From NCBI RefSeq assembly GCF_003347495.1, contig NZ_QCXY01000001.1, positions 558,001 to 622,000 on the forward strand: a stretch of DNA of 64,000 bases, written 5' to 3'. A program made the position numbers and the translations under genes. This DNA is from Pleomorphovibrio marinus. Lineage in GTDB: Bacteria > Bacteroidota > Bacteroidia > Cytophagales > Cyclobacteriaceae. Below the pieces are notes generated by a model, which saw nothing but the letters and a program-made list of their open reading frames with translations, did not search any database and was not told the DNA's origin. The stretch's first letter is position 1. Every line of letters starts with the position of its first letter. This document shows positions 53,175-62,857 of this stretch, piece after piece.

Positions 53175-53744
53175 TTAATACAGGTCTTGGTTCAAAAAGG
53201 GAATGAGGGCAAGTAAGACCGCTTGTTCGTAATAGGATTTTCTATTCACCACTCCGTGGGTGAGCAGGCCTACCGAACCCCCGCCCTGTTTCGAATTGGT
53301 TTGCCGGAAAACCTTGTCGTCCGCTTCCCCAAGTTCTATACCTTCATCGATTAGATTTTTGATGGAAGAAGGAAGAAAAAAAGTGCCAGTTTTAGCTTTC
53401 CCTATCACCTGGCTGCCATTTAGGACAACTATCCAGGCAAAAGCCACCAATTGTTCCCCAACCTCATCTACACCTCCTTCGATTCCCACCCAAAAATCCG
53501 CCTCCGGGAAGGCTCTTTTTGCGGAAGAAGCTCTATTATAGGCTCCAGTGTAGGTTTCTACGTCCCCTCTGGGTTGATCCGACACCTGGGAGTCTACCTC
53601 TAGTCCCTGAACGATAAATTGCTCCTCAAATGCAGCTAGAAAGGCATCTTCTGCACTTTTTATTTTCACAGGATTTCTACTGCCTACTACAATTAATTTT
53701 TGTCGGGTTTGTTCCCGGAGATTTTTTCTTTTTGGAAATGCCAT
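53175..53744 (-). CDS. yjjX: Inosine/xanthosine triphosphatase, YjjX family
   Basis: 189 residues. Family motifs are VVGSRNPVKIKSAEDAF at the N-terminus, DQPRGDVETYTGAYNRA, the acidic FWVGIEGGVDE and NSKQGGGSVGLLTHGVVNR. It hydrolyses non-canonical purine nucleoside triphosphates (ITP, XTP) and so cleanses the nucleotide pool. It lies 24 bases downstream of the YebC gene and may be co-transcribed. Confidence 0.9.
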   Translation of the reverse strand: MAFPKRKNLREQTRQKLIVVGSRNPVKIKSAEDAFLAAFEEQFIVQGLEVDSQVSDQPRGDVETYTGAYNRASSAKRAFPEADFWVGIEGGVDEVGEQLVAFAWIVVLNGSQVIGKAKTGTFFLPSSIKNLIDEGIELGEADDKVFRQTNSKQGGGSVGLLTHGVVNRKSYYEQAVLLALIPFLNQDLY

Positions 53745-53768
53745 TGGTTAAGTTAAAATGGAGAAAAA

Positions 53769-54476
53769 CTACGCCATGTTGTGGTAAACATGGTTTACGT
53801 CGTCATCTTCCTCAATACGTTCTATCATTTTATTGACCTCTTCCTCTTGTTCAGGGGTAAGTTCGGTCAAGGACATGGGAAAACGTTGAAAATCAGCACT
53901 GATGACTTCAATGTCTCTATCCTCTAGGGCTTTTTGCATATTGCCGAAATTCTCAAATTCCGTGTAAATAAAAATCTCCCCTTCGTTTTCGTCTATATCT
54001 TCAAGCCCGAAGTCTATCAATTCCAGCTCCAGTTCTTCCATGTCCCAATTCCCTTTGGAAAAACGAAACACGGCCTTTCTTTCAAACATGAAACTTACGG
54101 ATCCAGAAGTACCCAGAGAACCTCCTGCTTTGGTGAAATAATGCCTGATATTGGCTACCGTCCGATTGAGGTTGTCGGTGGCAGTCTCCACAATCACTGC
54201 CACTCCATGGGGCCCATATCCTTCATAGGTGATTTCCTCGTAATCCTTCTCTTCCTTATTGCTTGCACGAGCAATGGCAGCCTCTATCCTGTCTTTAGGC
54301 ATGGAGGCACCTTTAGCGTTTTGAATTACAGTCCTAAGTTTGGCGTTAGTGTCGGGATCTGGGCCACCTATTTTCACCGCCATCACTATTTCCTTACCCA
54401 AACGGGTAAAGACTTTTGACATCTTACTCCATCGCTTGAATTTCCGTTCCTTTCTGAATTCAAATGCTCTTCCCAT
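53769..54476 (-). CDS. yebC: YebC/PmpR family protein
   Basis: 235 residues. The N-terminal helical part has KRWSKMSKVFTRLGKEIVMA and KLRTVIQNAKGASMPKDRIE; the middle has YEGYGPHGVAVIVETATDNLNR and GGSLGTSGSVSFMFERKAVF; an acidic end follows. Family members act as transcription regulators or as translation factors that relieve ribosome stalling. The start MGRAFEFRKERKFKRWSKM is the variant common in Bacteroidota. Confidence 0.93.
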   Translation of the reverse strand: MGRAFEFRKERKFKRWSKMSKVFTRLGKEIVMAVKIGGPDPDTNAKLRTVIQNAKGASMPKDRIEAAIARASNKEEKDYEEITYEGYGPHGVAVIVETATDNLNRTVANIRHYFTKAGGSLGTSGSVSFMFERKAVFRFSKGNWDMEELELELIDFGLEDIDENEGEIFIYTEFENFGNMQKALEDRDIEVISADFQRFPMSLTELTPEQEEEVNKMIERIEEDDDVNHVYHNMA

Positions 54477-54596
54477 AGGTGTTATTTTCTGGCACGTAAA
54501 AATAGCTATTTTTTTTATTTGCCCTAAGCATTAGCCTACCTATAGAGCTATTATTTCTAATTTCAAGGCTGGATCAGCTAAACATGGCAGGGTTTC

Positions 54597-56339
54597 CTAC
54601 CCTATGTTTTTTTGTTTGAGCTGCTCCACTATATGCTCTGATGCCCTGATGGACAAGGCCATTATAGTCCATGTAGGATTTTTGTCTGCCTGTGACACAA
54701 AAGATCCCGCATCCACGACATACAGGTTTTTGCATTCGTGGGCCTGGGAATATTTGTTGAGAACGGAGGTTTTAGGGTCATTTCCCATTCTGGTTACCCC
54801 TACTTCGTGGATAATCCTTCCTGGTGCAGCCAAACCATAATTGCTTTCGGCTCCTGGCTTATCCCCCAAAATGGTGGCACCCATAGCTTGGAAAATCTCT
54901 TCAAAGGTCTCCTGCATGTGCTTGGCCTGTTTTACCTCATGTTCCGTCCAATTGTAATGAAAACGAAGCACGGGAATGCCATATTTGTCTACGGTGTAGG
55001 GGTCAATTTCGCAATAGTTGTCATATTGGGGCACACTTTCTCCTCTTCCCGAAATACCGATGGTGGCCCCATAATAATTCCGGATGTCCCTTTTCAACCC
55101 TGCACCATATCCTCCGTTTGGTTGTGGGTTCCCAAACTCATCCTTGAAATGTTTCCGGATGGAGTCCAAGCCGAATCCGAAACCATAATTGGGCATACGC
55201 ATCCCTCCCCCAAATTCCAAATGGTATCCCCTGGGGAAATCTAATTTCTTGTTATCCAGCCACCAAGGAGTGTATACATGCATGGATCCCACTCCGTCCT
55301 CGTTGTATTTATCCCTACCCAACATGGAGGGGATAAACGCTCCTCTACTTGCCCCAGTGGAGTCGTGAAGGTACCTGCCCAGCATTCCGCTGCTATTGGA
55401 TAAACCGTCTGGATGCTGAGAGGATTTTGAATTGAGCATAATACGAGCCGTTTCACATGCTGAGGCACCCAGCACCACTACTCTTGCCTTCAATTTGTAT
55501 TCCTTCATGTCGACTTTACTCACATAGGAAATCCCAGTCGCCTCCCCTTTGTCATTGGTGGTAACTTTCCTAACCATAGCATGGGTATAAAGGTCTACGT
55601 GTCCCTTTTTCATAGAAGGCTTCACCAACACGGTGCCGGCAGAAAAATCGGCATAAACCTGGCAGGCCCTGCTGCATTGGGCACAGAAAAAACAGGTGCC
55701 CCTATCGTTGTTTACGGGGCGGGTGAGCACCGAAATCCGGGATGGAATAACGGGAATGTTCGCTTTTTTCCCTCCCTCCATAAAGGCCAGTTCATGCAAT
55801 CGTGGCTTTGGCGGGGGCAGGAAAAAGCCATCAGGTTCATTGCGAATGCCTTCTTTGCTCCCAAATACGCCTACAATTTTATCCACCCTGTCATAATACG
55901 GTTGGATGTCCTCATAGGAGATGGGCCAGTCATCCCCGAGGCCGTCTATACTTTTCCTTTTGAAATCATCCGGGCCAAAACGCAGAGAAATCCTCCCCCA
56001 ATGGTTGGTCCTTCCCCCCAACATCCTGGATCTGAACCAGTCGAACTCTGTCCCACCCTTACGGGTGTAGGGCTCTCCATCTATCTCCCAACCTCCATAA
56101 GCAGCGTCAAAATCCCCAAAAGCCCTTTGTGTATTGGCTCCTCTTCGTGGAGATTCCCAAGGGAACCTCATTTGCGTTCTATATTCTTCCAGGGCGGGGT
56201 CAAAATCACCTCCCGCCTCCACTACCGCCACACTCAAACCGGCCTCTGAAAGTATTTTACTGGACATGCCCCCTCCTGCTCCCGAACCCACGATGATGGC
56301 GTCATAGGTGTCTTTTGGTGAATTGATTTCAAAACTCAT
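54597..56339 (-). CDS. GMC-family FAD oxidoreductase, gluconate-dehydrogenase-like
   Basis: 580 residues. The FAD motif GSGAGGGMSSKIL is at residues 18-30; the C-terminal GMC domain has VTRMGNDPKTSVLN and ADKNPTWTIMALSIRASEHI. A four-Cys segment, CFFCAQCSRAC (Cys216, 219, 222, 226), resembles a metal or iron-sulfur site. Relatives oxidise sugars or sugar alcohols. No N-terminal Tat/Sec signal is obvious. It is encoded opposite the sugar-acid dehydratase gene, so it might supply aldonates to it; this is inference. Confidence 0.87.
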   Translation of the reverse strand: MSFEINSPKDTYDAIIVGSGAGGGMSSKILSEAGLSVAVVEAGGDFDPALEEYRTQMRFPWESPRRGANTQRAFGDFDAAYGGWEIDGEPYTRKGGTEFDWFRSRMLGGRTNHWGRISLRFGPDDFKRKSIDGLGDDWPISYEDIQPYYDRVDKIVGVFGSKEGIRNEPDGFFLPPPKPRLHELAFMEGGKKANIPVIPSRISVLTRPVNNDRGTCFFCAQCSRACQVYADFSAGTVLVKPSMKKGHVDLYTHAMVRKVTTNDKGEATGISYVSKVDMKEYKLKARVVVLGASACETARIMLNSKSSQHPDGLSNSSGMLGRYLHDSTGASRGAFIPSMLGRDKYNEDGVGSMHVYTPWWLDNKKLDFPRGYHLEFGGGMRMPNYGFGFGLDSIRKHFKDEFGNPQPNGGYGAGLKRDIRNYYGATIGISGRGESVPQYDNYCEIDPYTVDKYGIPVLRFHYNWTEHEVKQAKHMQETFEEIFQAMGATILGDKPGAESNYGLAAPGRIIHEVGVTRMGNDPKTSVLNKYSQAHECKNLYVVDAGSFVSQADKNPTWTIMALSIRASEHIVEQLKQKNIG

Positions 56340-56715
56340 GGTAAATTATTTTGTAGTTAATTGATTTTCCAATATAGGGTAAGGCATGCTATAAACACAA
56401 CTGATTTAGAAGAAGATGCTGTATTATGTCGTGAACGGGTAAATTTGAAGCATTTCTTTTCCCTTCCTCATTTATGACCTTAACAAATACCGGGAATCTT
56501 CAATTTGGACTATTCCGACAGAGTATCCCCACTGGGGCAATGGTATTGGGAAAAAAGAAATCCAACCTTCCGAGGTTTCACATATTTTGTATATTTGAAT
56601 TATACTATGCTGGATGTTCACCATAGGTACCTAGGATCATCTTTTTAGCATCCCTTGGAAAAGTGCATATTTAACCCAGCTAACTTAATTAAACGCTTAA
56701 AATAACCTTCGAAAA
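56340..56715. other. Intergenic region between divergent sugar-acid genes
   Basis: About 375 bases between divergent genes, with no coding signal. The only feature is the pseudo-palindrome near the dehydratase start (56689-56700). Confidence 0.45.
56689..56700 (+). promoter_or_regulatory. Possible LacI-type operator
   Basis: TTAAACGCTTAA is a near palindrome with central CG, the shape of LacI/GalR-family operators, 15 bases before the dehydratase ATG. No regulator gene is in the window, so this is a weak call. Confidence 0.25.
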
Positions 56716-58431
56716 ATGGAAAAAAAGGAACGACGGAGCCAAGGATGGTTCGGTAAAACAGGAAAAGATGGACTCATCTATAGGTCTTGGTTTAAGAAGC
56801 AGGGCATACCTACCCACGAATTGAATGGCAAACCGGTAATAGGTATCTGCAATACATGGTCTGAACTTACTCCATGCAATAGTCATTTCAGGGAGCTAGC
56901 GGAATTTGTGAAGCGGGGGGTGTATGAAGCAGGAGGACTTCCTGTGGAATTTCCGGTAATGTCCTTGGGAGAAACCTTGATGAAGCCCACTGCTATGCTT
57001 TACAGAAACTTGGCTAGCATGGATACCGAAGAATCCATACGTGCAAATCCTTTGGATGGGGTAGTGCTGCTTTGTGGTTGTGATAAAACCACCCCATCTC
57101 TAGTAATGGGAGCGGCAAGTGTGGATTTGCCTACCATAGTGGTTTCGGGAGGGCCTATGCTAACCGGAAGATACAGAGGTACTTCCATCAGCACCAGTGA
57201 TATCTGGAGGTTTAGTGAAGAATCCAGGGCAGGACGCATGTCACAGGAAGAATTGTACATCGCGGAGTCAGGTTTATGTAGAAGTGATGGACACTGTGCG
57301 GTAATGGGTACGGCAAGCACCATGGCATGCATGGTGGAATCCCTAGGGCTTTCCCTGCCCGGAAATGCTGCTATTCCAGCACCGGACTCGGCCAGAAAAG
57401 TGATGGCCCATATGTCGGGGATGGAAATCGTAAAAATGGTGGAAAACGACCTCAAGATTTCCGAAATATTGACTAGGGAGGCCTTTGAAAACGCAATAAT
57501 GGTGAATGCAGCAATAGGCGGTTCCACCAACTTTGTGATTCACCTTTTGGCCATTGCAGGCCGCATAGGAGTTGACCTCAGCTTGGAAGATTTCGATAAA
57601 TTCTCCGCGAATATCCCCCTCTTGGCCAACCTACAGCCATCCGGGAAATATTTCATGGAAGACCTTTACTATGCAGGCGGACTGCCGGCTATAATTCGAC
57701 AGCTTAAGGATCACTTGCACAACGATTGTATAACTGTCAATGGCAAGAGTATAGGTGCCAATGTTGAGATTTTTGAAAATTTCAACGAAAAGGTTATTTC
57801 GGCCATCGATAATCCTTTTAATAAAACTTCTGGAATAGTAGTTTTAAAGGGAAACCTTTGCGAAACAGGTGCCATTATCAAGCCTTCAGCAGCCGCACCA
57901 GAACTGATGACTCACACAGGAAGAGCGGTAGTTTTTGAGGACATTGACGATTACAAGAATAACATCGACGATCCGGAACTAGACATAGACGAGACCTGCA
58001 TAATGGTGTTGAAAAATGTGGGGCCAAAAGGATATCCTGGAATGCCCGAAGTAGGTAACATGGGCTTGCCTCCCAAGGTCTTGGATAAAGGGGTTACCGA
58101 TATGATCCGAATTTCCGACGGCAGGATGAGTGGTACGGGTTTTGGCACGGTGGTGCTCCACGCCTCCCCAGAAGCAGCGGAAGGAGGCAACTTTGCCGTA
58201 GTCAAAACCGGCGATAAAATCACCCTAGATGTTCCAAACCGTAAACTGGAATTGTTGGTTTCCGATGAGGAGTTGGCTGAAAGGAAGAAGGCATGGAAAA
58301 GACCAGAGCCAATCGCTGACAGAGGGTACGTCGGGTTATATATCAAACATGTGGAGCAGGCCAATCTGGGGGCTGATTTGGATTTTCTAAGGGGAGGTTC
58401 GGGTAGCGAAGTTTCCAAGGATAGCCATTGA
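56716..58431 (+). CDS. IlvD/Edd-family sugar-acid dehydratase, L-arabinonate type
   Basis: 571 residues. Cluster-ligand candidates are Cys54 (TPCNSH), Cys122 (CGCDKTTPS) and Cys194 (SDGHCAVMG), matching the three [2Fe-2S] Cys of Rhizobium L-arabinonate dehydratase. The text QGWFGKTGKDGLIYRSWFKK and the end LDFLRGGSG, then VSKDSH, also resemble that enzyme rather than IlvD of branched-chain synthesis. It would dehydrate a pentonate or hexonate to a 2-keto-3-deoxy acid. It is followed 11 bases later by an SDR gene. Confidence 0.87.
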   Translation: MEKKERRSQGWFGKTGKDGLIYRSWFKKQGIPTHELNGKPVIGICNTWSELTPCNSHFRELAEFVKRGVYEAGGLPVEFPVMSLGETLMKPTAMLYRNLASMDTEESIRANPLDGVVLLCGCDKTTPSLVMGAASVDLPTIVVSGGPMLTGRYRGTSISTSDIWRFSEESRAGRMSQEELYIAESGLCRSDGHCAVMGTASTMACMVESLGLSLPGNAAIPAPDSARKVMAHMSGMEIVKMVENDLKISEILTREAFENAIMVNAAIGGSTNFVIHLLAIAGRIGVDLSLEDFDKFSANIPLLANLQPSGKYFMEDLYYAGGLPAIIRQLKDHLHNDCITVNGKSIGANVEIFENFNEKVISAIDNPFNKTSGIVVLKGNLCETGAIIKPSAAAPELMTHTGRAVVFEDIDDYKNNIDDPELDIDETCIMVLKNVGPKGYPGMPEVGNMGLPPKVLDKGVTDMIRISDGRMSGTGFGTVVLHASPEAAEGGNFAVVKTGDKITLDVPNRKLELLVSDEELAERKKAWKRPEPIADRGYVGLYIKHVEQANLGADLDFLRGGSGSEVSKDSH

Positions 58432-58442
58432 TTCTAGATCAT

Positions 58443-59228
58443 ATGGATAGCTATTTGTTCAATCCATCCACTTCTACCCCGGTGGCGGTTGTCACCGGGG
58501 CAGGGGTGGGAATAGGACTTTCCATTTGCAAGGAACTAGCAAGAAACGGCGTGAAGGTGGTGCTGAATGATGTTGAGGTAAACCTCTGTCAATTGGCTGT
58601 GGAGGAGGTAAACAGGCTAGTGCCTGGTAGTTGCTTAGCTTGGCCTGGAGATGCTTCGGATCCGGATTTCCTTGCGTCTATGGTAAAGGAAGCAGTATCC
58701 CATTTCGGAGGTTTAACCATTGCCATCCCCAATGCGGGCATCACCCTTTTCGGGCCTTTTTTGGACTATGCCAGGGAAGATCTAAAAAAAGTAATTGACC
58801 TGAATATTCAAGGAAGTTTTTTCTTGGCCCAAGCGGCAGCACGGCAAATGGTAAAGCAAGGGAAGGGTGGTTCTATCTTGTTCATGTCCTCCGTAACGGG
58901 TCATCAAGCCCACAAGGATCTTGCGGCTTACGGTATGAGTAAAGCCGCATTGGAAATGTTAGCCAAAACACTGGTGCTGGAGCTTTCTCCACACAAAATA
59001 ACAGTAAATGCCATAGCACCTGGGGCAACATTGACAGAGCGGACTTCGGCAGAAGAGGGGTATGAAAAGACATGGGCAGACATCACCCCTATTGGAAAGC
59101 CCGCCTTACCAGAGGATATTGCCAACGCTGCTGTCTTTCTGGTATCGGACAGGGCAAGGCATATAACCGGCCAAAGTCTGGTAATCGACGGAGGATGGAC
59201 TTCTACAAGCCCCTCTCCCTATCGCTAA
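58443..59228 (+). CDS. Short-chain dehydrogenase, sugar-pathway type
   Basis: 261 residues from the ATG at 58443; an earlier TTG overlapping the dehydratase stop is less likely. SDR motifs are VVTGAGVGIGLS, DV at strand 3, PNAGIT, SSVTGHQ (Ser) and AAYGMSKAA (Tyr, Lys), ending with LVIDGGWTS. It is probably NAD(P)-dependent and acts on a sugar, lactone precursor or deoxy-keto acid in the route begun by the dehydratase. It is co-transcribed with it and followed by a 190-base gap before the rhamnose genes. Confidence 0.86.
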   Translation: MDSYLFNPSTSTPVAVVTGAGVGIGLSICKELARNGVKVVLNDVEVNLCQLAVEEVNRLVPGSCLAWPGDASDPDFLASMVKEAVSHFGGLTIAIPNAGITLFGPFLDYAREDLKKVIDLNIQGSFFLAQAAARQMVKQGKGGSILFMSSVTGHQAHKDLAAYGMSKAALEMLAKTLVLELSPHKITVNAIAPGATLTERTSAEEGYEKTWADITPIGKPALPEDIANAAVFLVSDRARHITGQSLVIDGGWTSTSPSPYR

Positions 59229-59421
59229 CGTGATTTTTTTTACCTTAACGAATAACCCTTAACTTTACAGTTACGCGAAATATCCGACAATTCTGGAATT
59301 TTAAATTGCTGAGTTAGGATAAATAGCCTTATCAGCACAGCACAGGATGGTTAAAGAATTGCAGTAATGTATATTCGCTAAAGTTCAATGTTGAAATCAA
59401 TAATTAATAATTTTATTTAAT

Positions 59422-61530
59422 ATGTCAGTTGCAGAAAAAACATTCAAGCATGTAGATTATCTCTGGGATCATAAAAAAGAAAAGGAACTCGGTGATGATC
59501 AGGTAGCCTTGTTGCTATATCGTTCAAACATTTTGGGAGCTGACCTCCGCATCACCAATTATGGTGGTGGCAACACCAGCTGTAAAACCATGGAAAAGGA
59601 TCCGCTTTCTGGTAAGGAAACTGAGATCATGTGGATCAAAGGTTCGGGTGGGGATATAGGCACTTTGACCAGAAGTGGTCTTGCAGGTCTTTACCAGGAT
59701 AAGTTGCACGCTTTGAAGAACGTTTACAGAGGATTGGAATTTGAAGATGAGATGGTGGAACTTTTTAATCACTGCATCTATGACTTGGATTCGAAAGCCC
59801 CTTCTATAGACACCCCTTTGCATGCCTTCCTTCCTTTTAAGCACATCGACCATTTGCACCCAGATGCTGCCATAGCCATAGCGGCTTCCAAGGAAGGTGA
59901 AAAAATCACCGAGGAGCTTTTTGAGGGACAAATTGCATGGGTGCCTTGGCAAAGACCGGGGTTTGACATTGCACTAAAGCTGGAAAAAGCTGTGAAGGAC
60001 AATCCGGGAATACGGGGGATAATGCTGGGAGGCCATGGGCTTTTCACCTGGGCAGATACTTCCTATGAGTGTTATGTAAACAGCTTGGAGATTATCGAAA
60101 AGGCCTCACAATATTTGGAAGAAAACTACGGTAAGAAAAGACCGGTATTCGGAGGACAAAAGGTGAAGGCCTTGGCTCCGGAGGCTAGAAAAGACCAAGC
60201 AGCAATCCTTGCACCACTTCTAAGGGGATTAGCATCCAGCTATAACCGAATGATCGGTCATTTCACCGACAATGAAAGTGTCTTGGAGTACATCAACAGC
60301 AACGATCTGGAAAAGTTAGCCCCATTAGGAACCAGCTGCCCAGACCATTTTTTGAGGACAAAGATAAGGCCTTTGGTGTTGGATATTCCTGCAGACAAAG
60401 ACCTGAACGATACGAGTTCCATAAAAGAATATTTAGAAAAGGAGTTCCAAAAATACAGAGAGTACTATACAAAGTACTATGAAGATCACAAGAGGGACAA
60501 TAGCCCCGCCATGAGAGATTCGAATCCGGTGGTAATTATTTGGCCGGGGGTGGGAATGTTTACCTATGCCAAAAACAAACAAACAGCAAGGGTAGCCAGC
60601 GAATTCTACCTCAATGCTATTAATGTAATGAAAGGAGCAGAGGCTATTTCCGAATATGTGGCCTTACCCCTACAGGAGGCTTTCGATATAGAGTACTGGT
60701 TACTTGAAGAAGCCAAGCTACAAAGAATGCCAAAAGAAAAGCCATTATCCAGAAAAATTGCCCTTGTCACAGGTGGTGCAGGAGGTATCGGAAAGGCAAT
60801 AGCGGACCGCTTGGCTAAGGAAGGTGCCTGCGTTTTTATTACGGACATTAGTAAGGAGAGACTGGACGAAGCAGTAGCCACTTACGACAAGGATACAGGA
60901 CATGGTGTGGTAATGGATGTTTCGAAGGCTGATCAGATTACAAGCGCCACCAAAGCGGTCTCTTTGAAGTTTGGAGGATTGGATATTGTGGTCAATTGTG
61001 CGGGATTGGCTATTTCCAAGCCAATTTCTGAAACCACTGATGAGGAATGGGATCTTCTTCAAAACGTTTTGGTGAAGGGACAGTTTGCAGTCAGCAGGGC
61101 GGCCGTGGAAGTACTTAGGAAGCAAAACAAGGGTGGCGATATCATCAATATTGCTAGTAAGAATGCCTTGGTATCCGGGCCCAACAACGTTGGCTACGGA
61201 ACGGCAAAAGCTGCCCAGGTCCATATGAGCAGACTTCTTGCAGCTGAGCTTGGCCCAGAAAAAATCCGCGTAAATGTGGTGAATCCTGACGCAGTCATAG
61301 AGGGAAGTAAAATATGGGAAGGAGGCTGGGCCGCCGGAAGAGCTAAAGCCTACGGAATCAAAGTGGAAGAATTGCCAGCCTTCTATGCGAAGCGTACCAT
61401 CATGAATGAAATAATCTCCACCGATGACATTGCCAGTGCGGTGTTTGCTTTTGTAGGGGGTGATTTAAGTAAGAGCACAGGTAATATTTTGAATGTAGAT
61501 GGCGGTGTGGCAGCTGCTTTCGTGAGATAA
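59422..61530 (+). CDS. rhaD: Bifunctional rhamnulose-1-phosphate aldolase/lactaldehyde dehydrogenase
   Basis: 702 residues. The N-terminal class II aldolase domain (about 1-430) has TNYGGGNTSCK (phosphate site), the zinc-site histidines in HIDHLHPDAAIA and GGHGLFTW. The C-terminal SDR domain begins at TGGAGGIG (450-457) and has NCAGLAISK and GYGTAKAA. Together they split rhamnulose-1-phosphate into DHAP and lactaldehyde and oxidise or reduce the latter. The isomerase and kinase genes follow, the first nine bases downstream, defining a rhamnose-type operon. Confidence 0.92.
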   Translation: MSVAEKTFKHVDYLWDHKKEKELGDDQVALLLYRSNILGADLRITNYGGGNTSCKTMEKDPLSGKETEIMWIKGSGGDIGTLTRSGLAGLYQDKLHALKNVYRGLEFEDEMVELFNHCIYDLDSKAPSIDTPLHAFLPFKHIDHLHPDAAIAIAASKEGEKITEELFEGQIAWVPWQRPGFDIALKLEKAVKDNPGIRGIMLGGHGLFTWADTSYECYVNSLEIIEKASQYLEENYGKKRPVFGGQKVKALAPEARKDQAAILAPLLRGLASSYNRMIGHFTDNESVLEYINSNDLEKLAPLGTSCPDHFLRTKIRPLVLDIPADKDLNDTSSIKEYLEKEFQKYREYYTKYYEDHKRDNSPAMRDSNPVVIIWPGVGMFTYAKNKQTARVASEFYLNAINVMKGAEAISEYVALPLQEAFDIEYWLLEEAKLQRMPKEKPLSRKIALVTGGAGGIGKAIADRLAKEGACVFITDISKERLDEAVATYDKDTGHGVVMDVSKADQITSATKAVSLKFGGLDIVVNCAGLAISKPISETTDEEWDLLQNVLVKGQFAVSRAAVEVLRKQNKGGDIINIASKNALVSGPNNVGYGTAKAAQVHMSRLLAAELGPEKIRVNVVNPDAVIEGSKIWEGGWAAGRAKAYGIKVEELPAFYAKRTIMNEIISTDDIASAVFAFVGGDLSKSTGNILNVDGGVAAAFVR

Positions 61531-61538
61531 AATTGGAT

Positions 61539-62822
61539 ATGCGGATAGATGACCAATTCATCCAATCGCACAATGACAAAACTCTCCCAGCGCATCGGGA
61601 GAGTTTTGCTCATTTAAAGCAAAGATTGGAGAGCAAAAATGTAGAAGTAGCGACCCTCATCGAAAAAATCAAAAAGTTTCAAATAGCAATTCCAAGTTGG
61701 GCATTGGGCACGGGAGGGACACGGTTTGGGAGGTTTCCTGGAGGTGGAGAACCTAGATCCCTGGAAGAAAAAATTGAGGATGTGGGGTTACTGCATGCTT
61801 TAAACAAAGCTTCAGGAGCCATCTCCCTACACATTCCATGGGATATACCTGCCGATGCGGATGCGATTAAGGCACATGCAGCTTCCCATGGATTGTTGTT
61901 TGATGCCATGAACTCTAACACCTTCCAAAACCAGCCGGGGCAGTCCCACTCCTATAAGTTTGGCTCACTATGCCATACCGACAAGGCAGTAAGGGATCAA
62001 GCCATTGCGCATAACAAGGAAGTTATTCACTATGGCAAACAACTCGGCTCAAATTCTTTGACCGTCTGGTTGGCGGATGGATCTTCCTTTCCCGGCCAAA
62101 TGAATTTTCGAAAAGCCCTGCAACGCACCCTGATGTCCCTACAGGAGATTTATGCCGATCTCCCGGATGATTGGAAGATGTTTGTGGAATACAAACCATA
62201 CGAACCTTATTTCTACCATACGGTTATTCAGGATTGGGGGACTTCACACCTCCTTGCCAGGGAGCTGGGAGACAAAGCGTTTACATTGGTGGATCTGGGC
62301 CATCATCTCCCCAATACCAACATCGAGCAGATTGTTTCTACGCTTATGTGGCAGGGGAAACTAGGTGGCTTCCACTTCAACGATTCCAAGTTCGGAGATG
62401 ACGACCTTACCGTGGGGGCCTTAAAACCCTATCAGTTGTTTTTGATATTTAATGAGCTGGTGGAAGGTATGGAAAACGAAGAAGGAAATAACCCGGCACC
62501 CGCATGGATGATAGATGCCAGCCATAACCTCAAAGATCCCTTGGAAGACCTACTTCAATCGGTGGAGGCCATTCAACTTGCCTATGCTCAGGCACTCCTG
62601 ATTGACCGGGATGCATTGGAACAAGCTAGGGAAAAGAATGATGCTGGACTTGCACAGGAAATTATGCAAGATGCCTACAGGACAGATGTAAGGCCTATGG
62701 TAGCTGAAGCAAGAAGGCAAGCTGGTGCTTCCTTGTTGCCTGTACAAGCCTATAGGGATGCTCAGGTCAGGAAAAACCTAATCAAGGAAAGAGGAAGTAA
62801 GACTCTTTCTACTGGACTTTAA
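61539..62822 (+). CDS. rhaI: L-rhamnose isomerase, RhaI type
   Basis: 427 residues from the ATG at 61539 (a TTG two codons earlier opens the frame). The TIM-barrel shows LGTGGTRFGRFPGGGEPRSL, SLHIPWDIP, FVEYKPYEPYFYHT (metal Glu), TLVDLGHHLPNTNIEQ and GFHFNDSKFGDDDL (Asp/His metal site). It belongs to the xylose-isomerase-like RhaI group, which converts L-rhamnose to L-rhamnulose with Mn or Co. It sits between the fused aldolase and the kinase. Confidence 0.9.
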   Translation: MRIDDQFIQSHNDKTLPAHRESFAHLKQRLESKNVEVATLIEKIKKFQIAIPSWALGTGGTRFGRFPGGGEPRSLEEKIEDVGLLHALNKASGAISLHIPWDIPADADAIKAHAASHGLLFDAMNSNTFQNQPGQSHSYKFGSLCHTDKAVRDQAIAHNKEVIHYGKQLGSNSLTVWLADGSSFPGQMNFRKALQRTLMSLQEIYADLPDDWKMFVEYKPYEPYFYHTVIQDWGTSHLLARELGDKAFTLVDLGHHLPNTNIEQIVSTLMWQGKLGGFHFNDSKFGDDDLTVGALKPYQLFLIFNELVEGMENEEGNNPAPAWMIDASHNLKDPLEDLLQSVEAIQLAYAQALLIDRDALEQAREKNDAGLAQEIMQDAYRTDVRPMVAEARRQAGASLLPVQAYRDAQVRKNLIKERGSKTLSTGL

Positions 62823-62857
62823 ACTACAATTCTGCCCTGACAGGTACGGGGCTATTA

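Noticed and set aside
56716-58431. IlvD of branched-chain amino acid synthesis
   Set aside because: The N-terminal text, cluster Cys pattern and C-terminal end follow the sugar-acid dehydratase branch, and the neighbours are carbohydrate genes.
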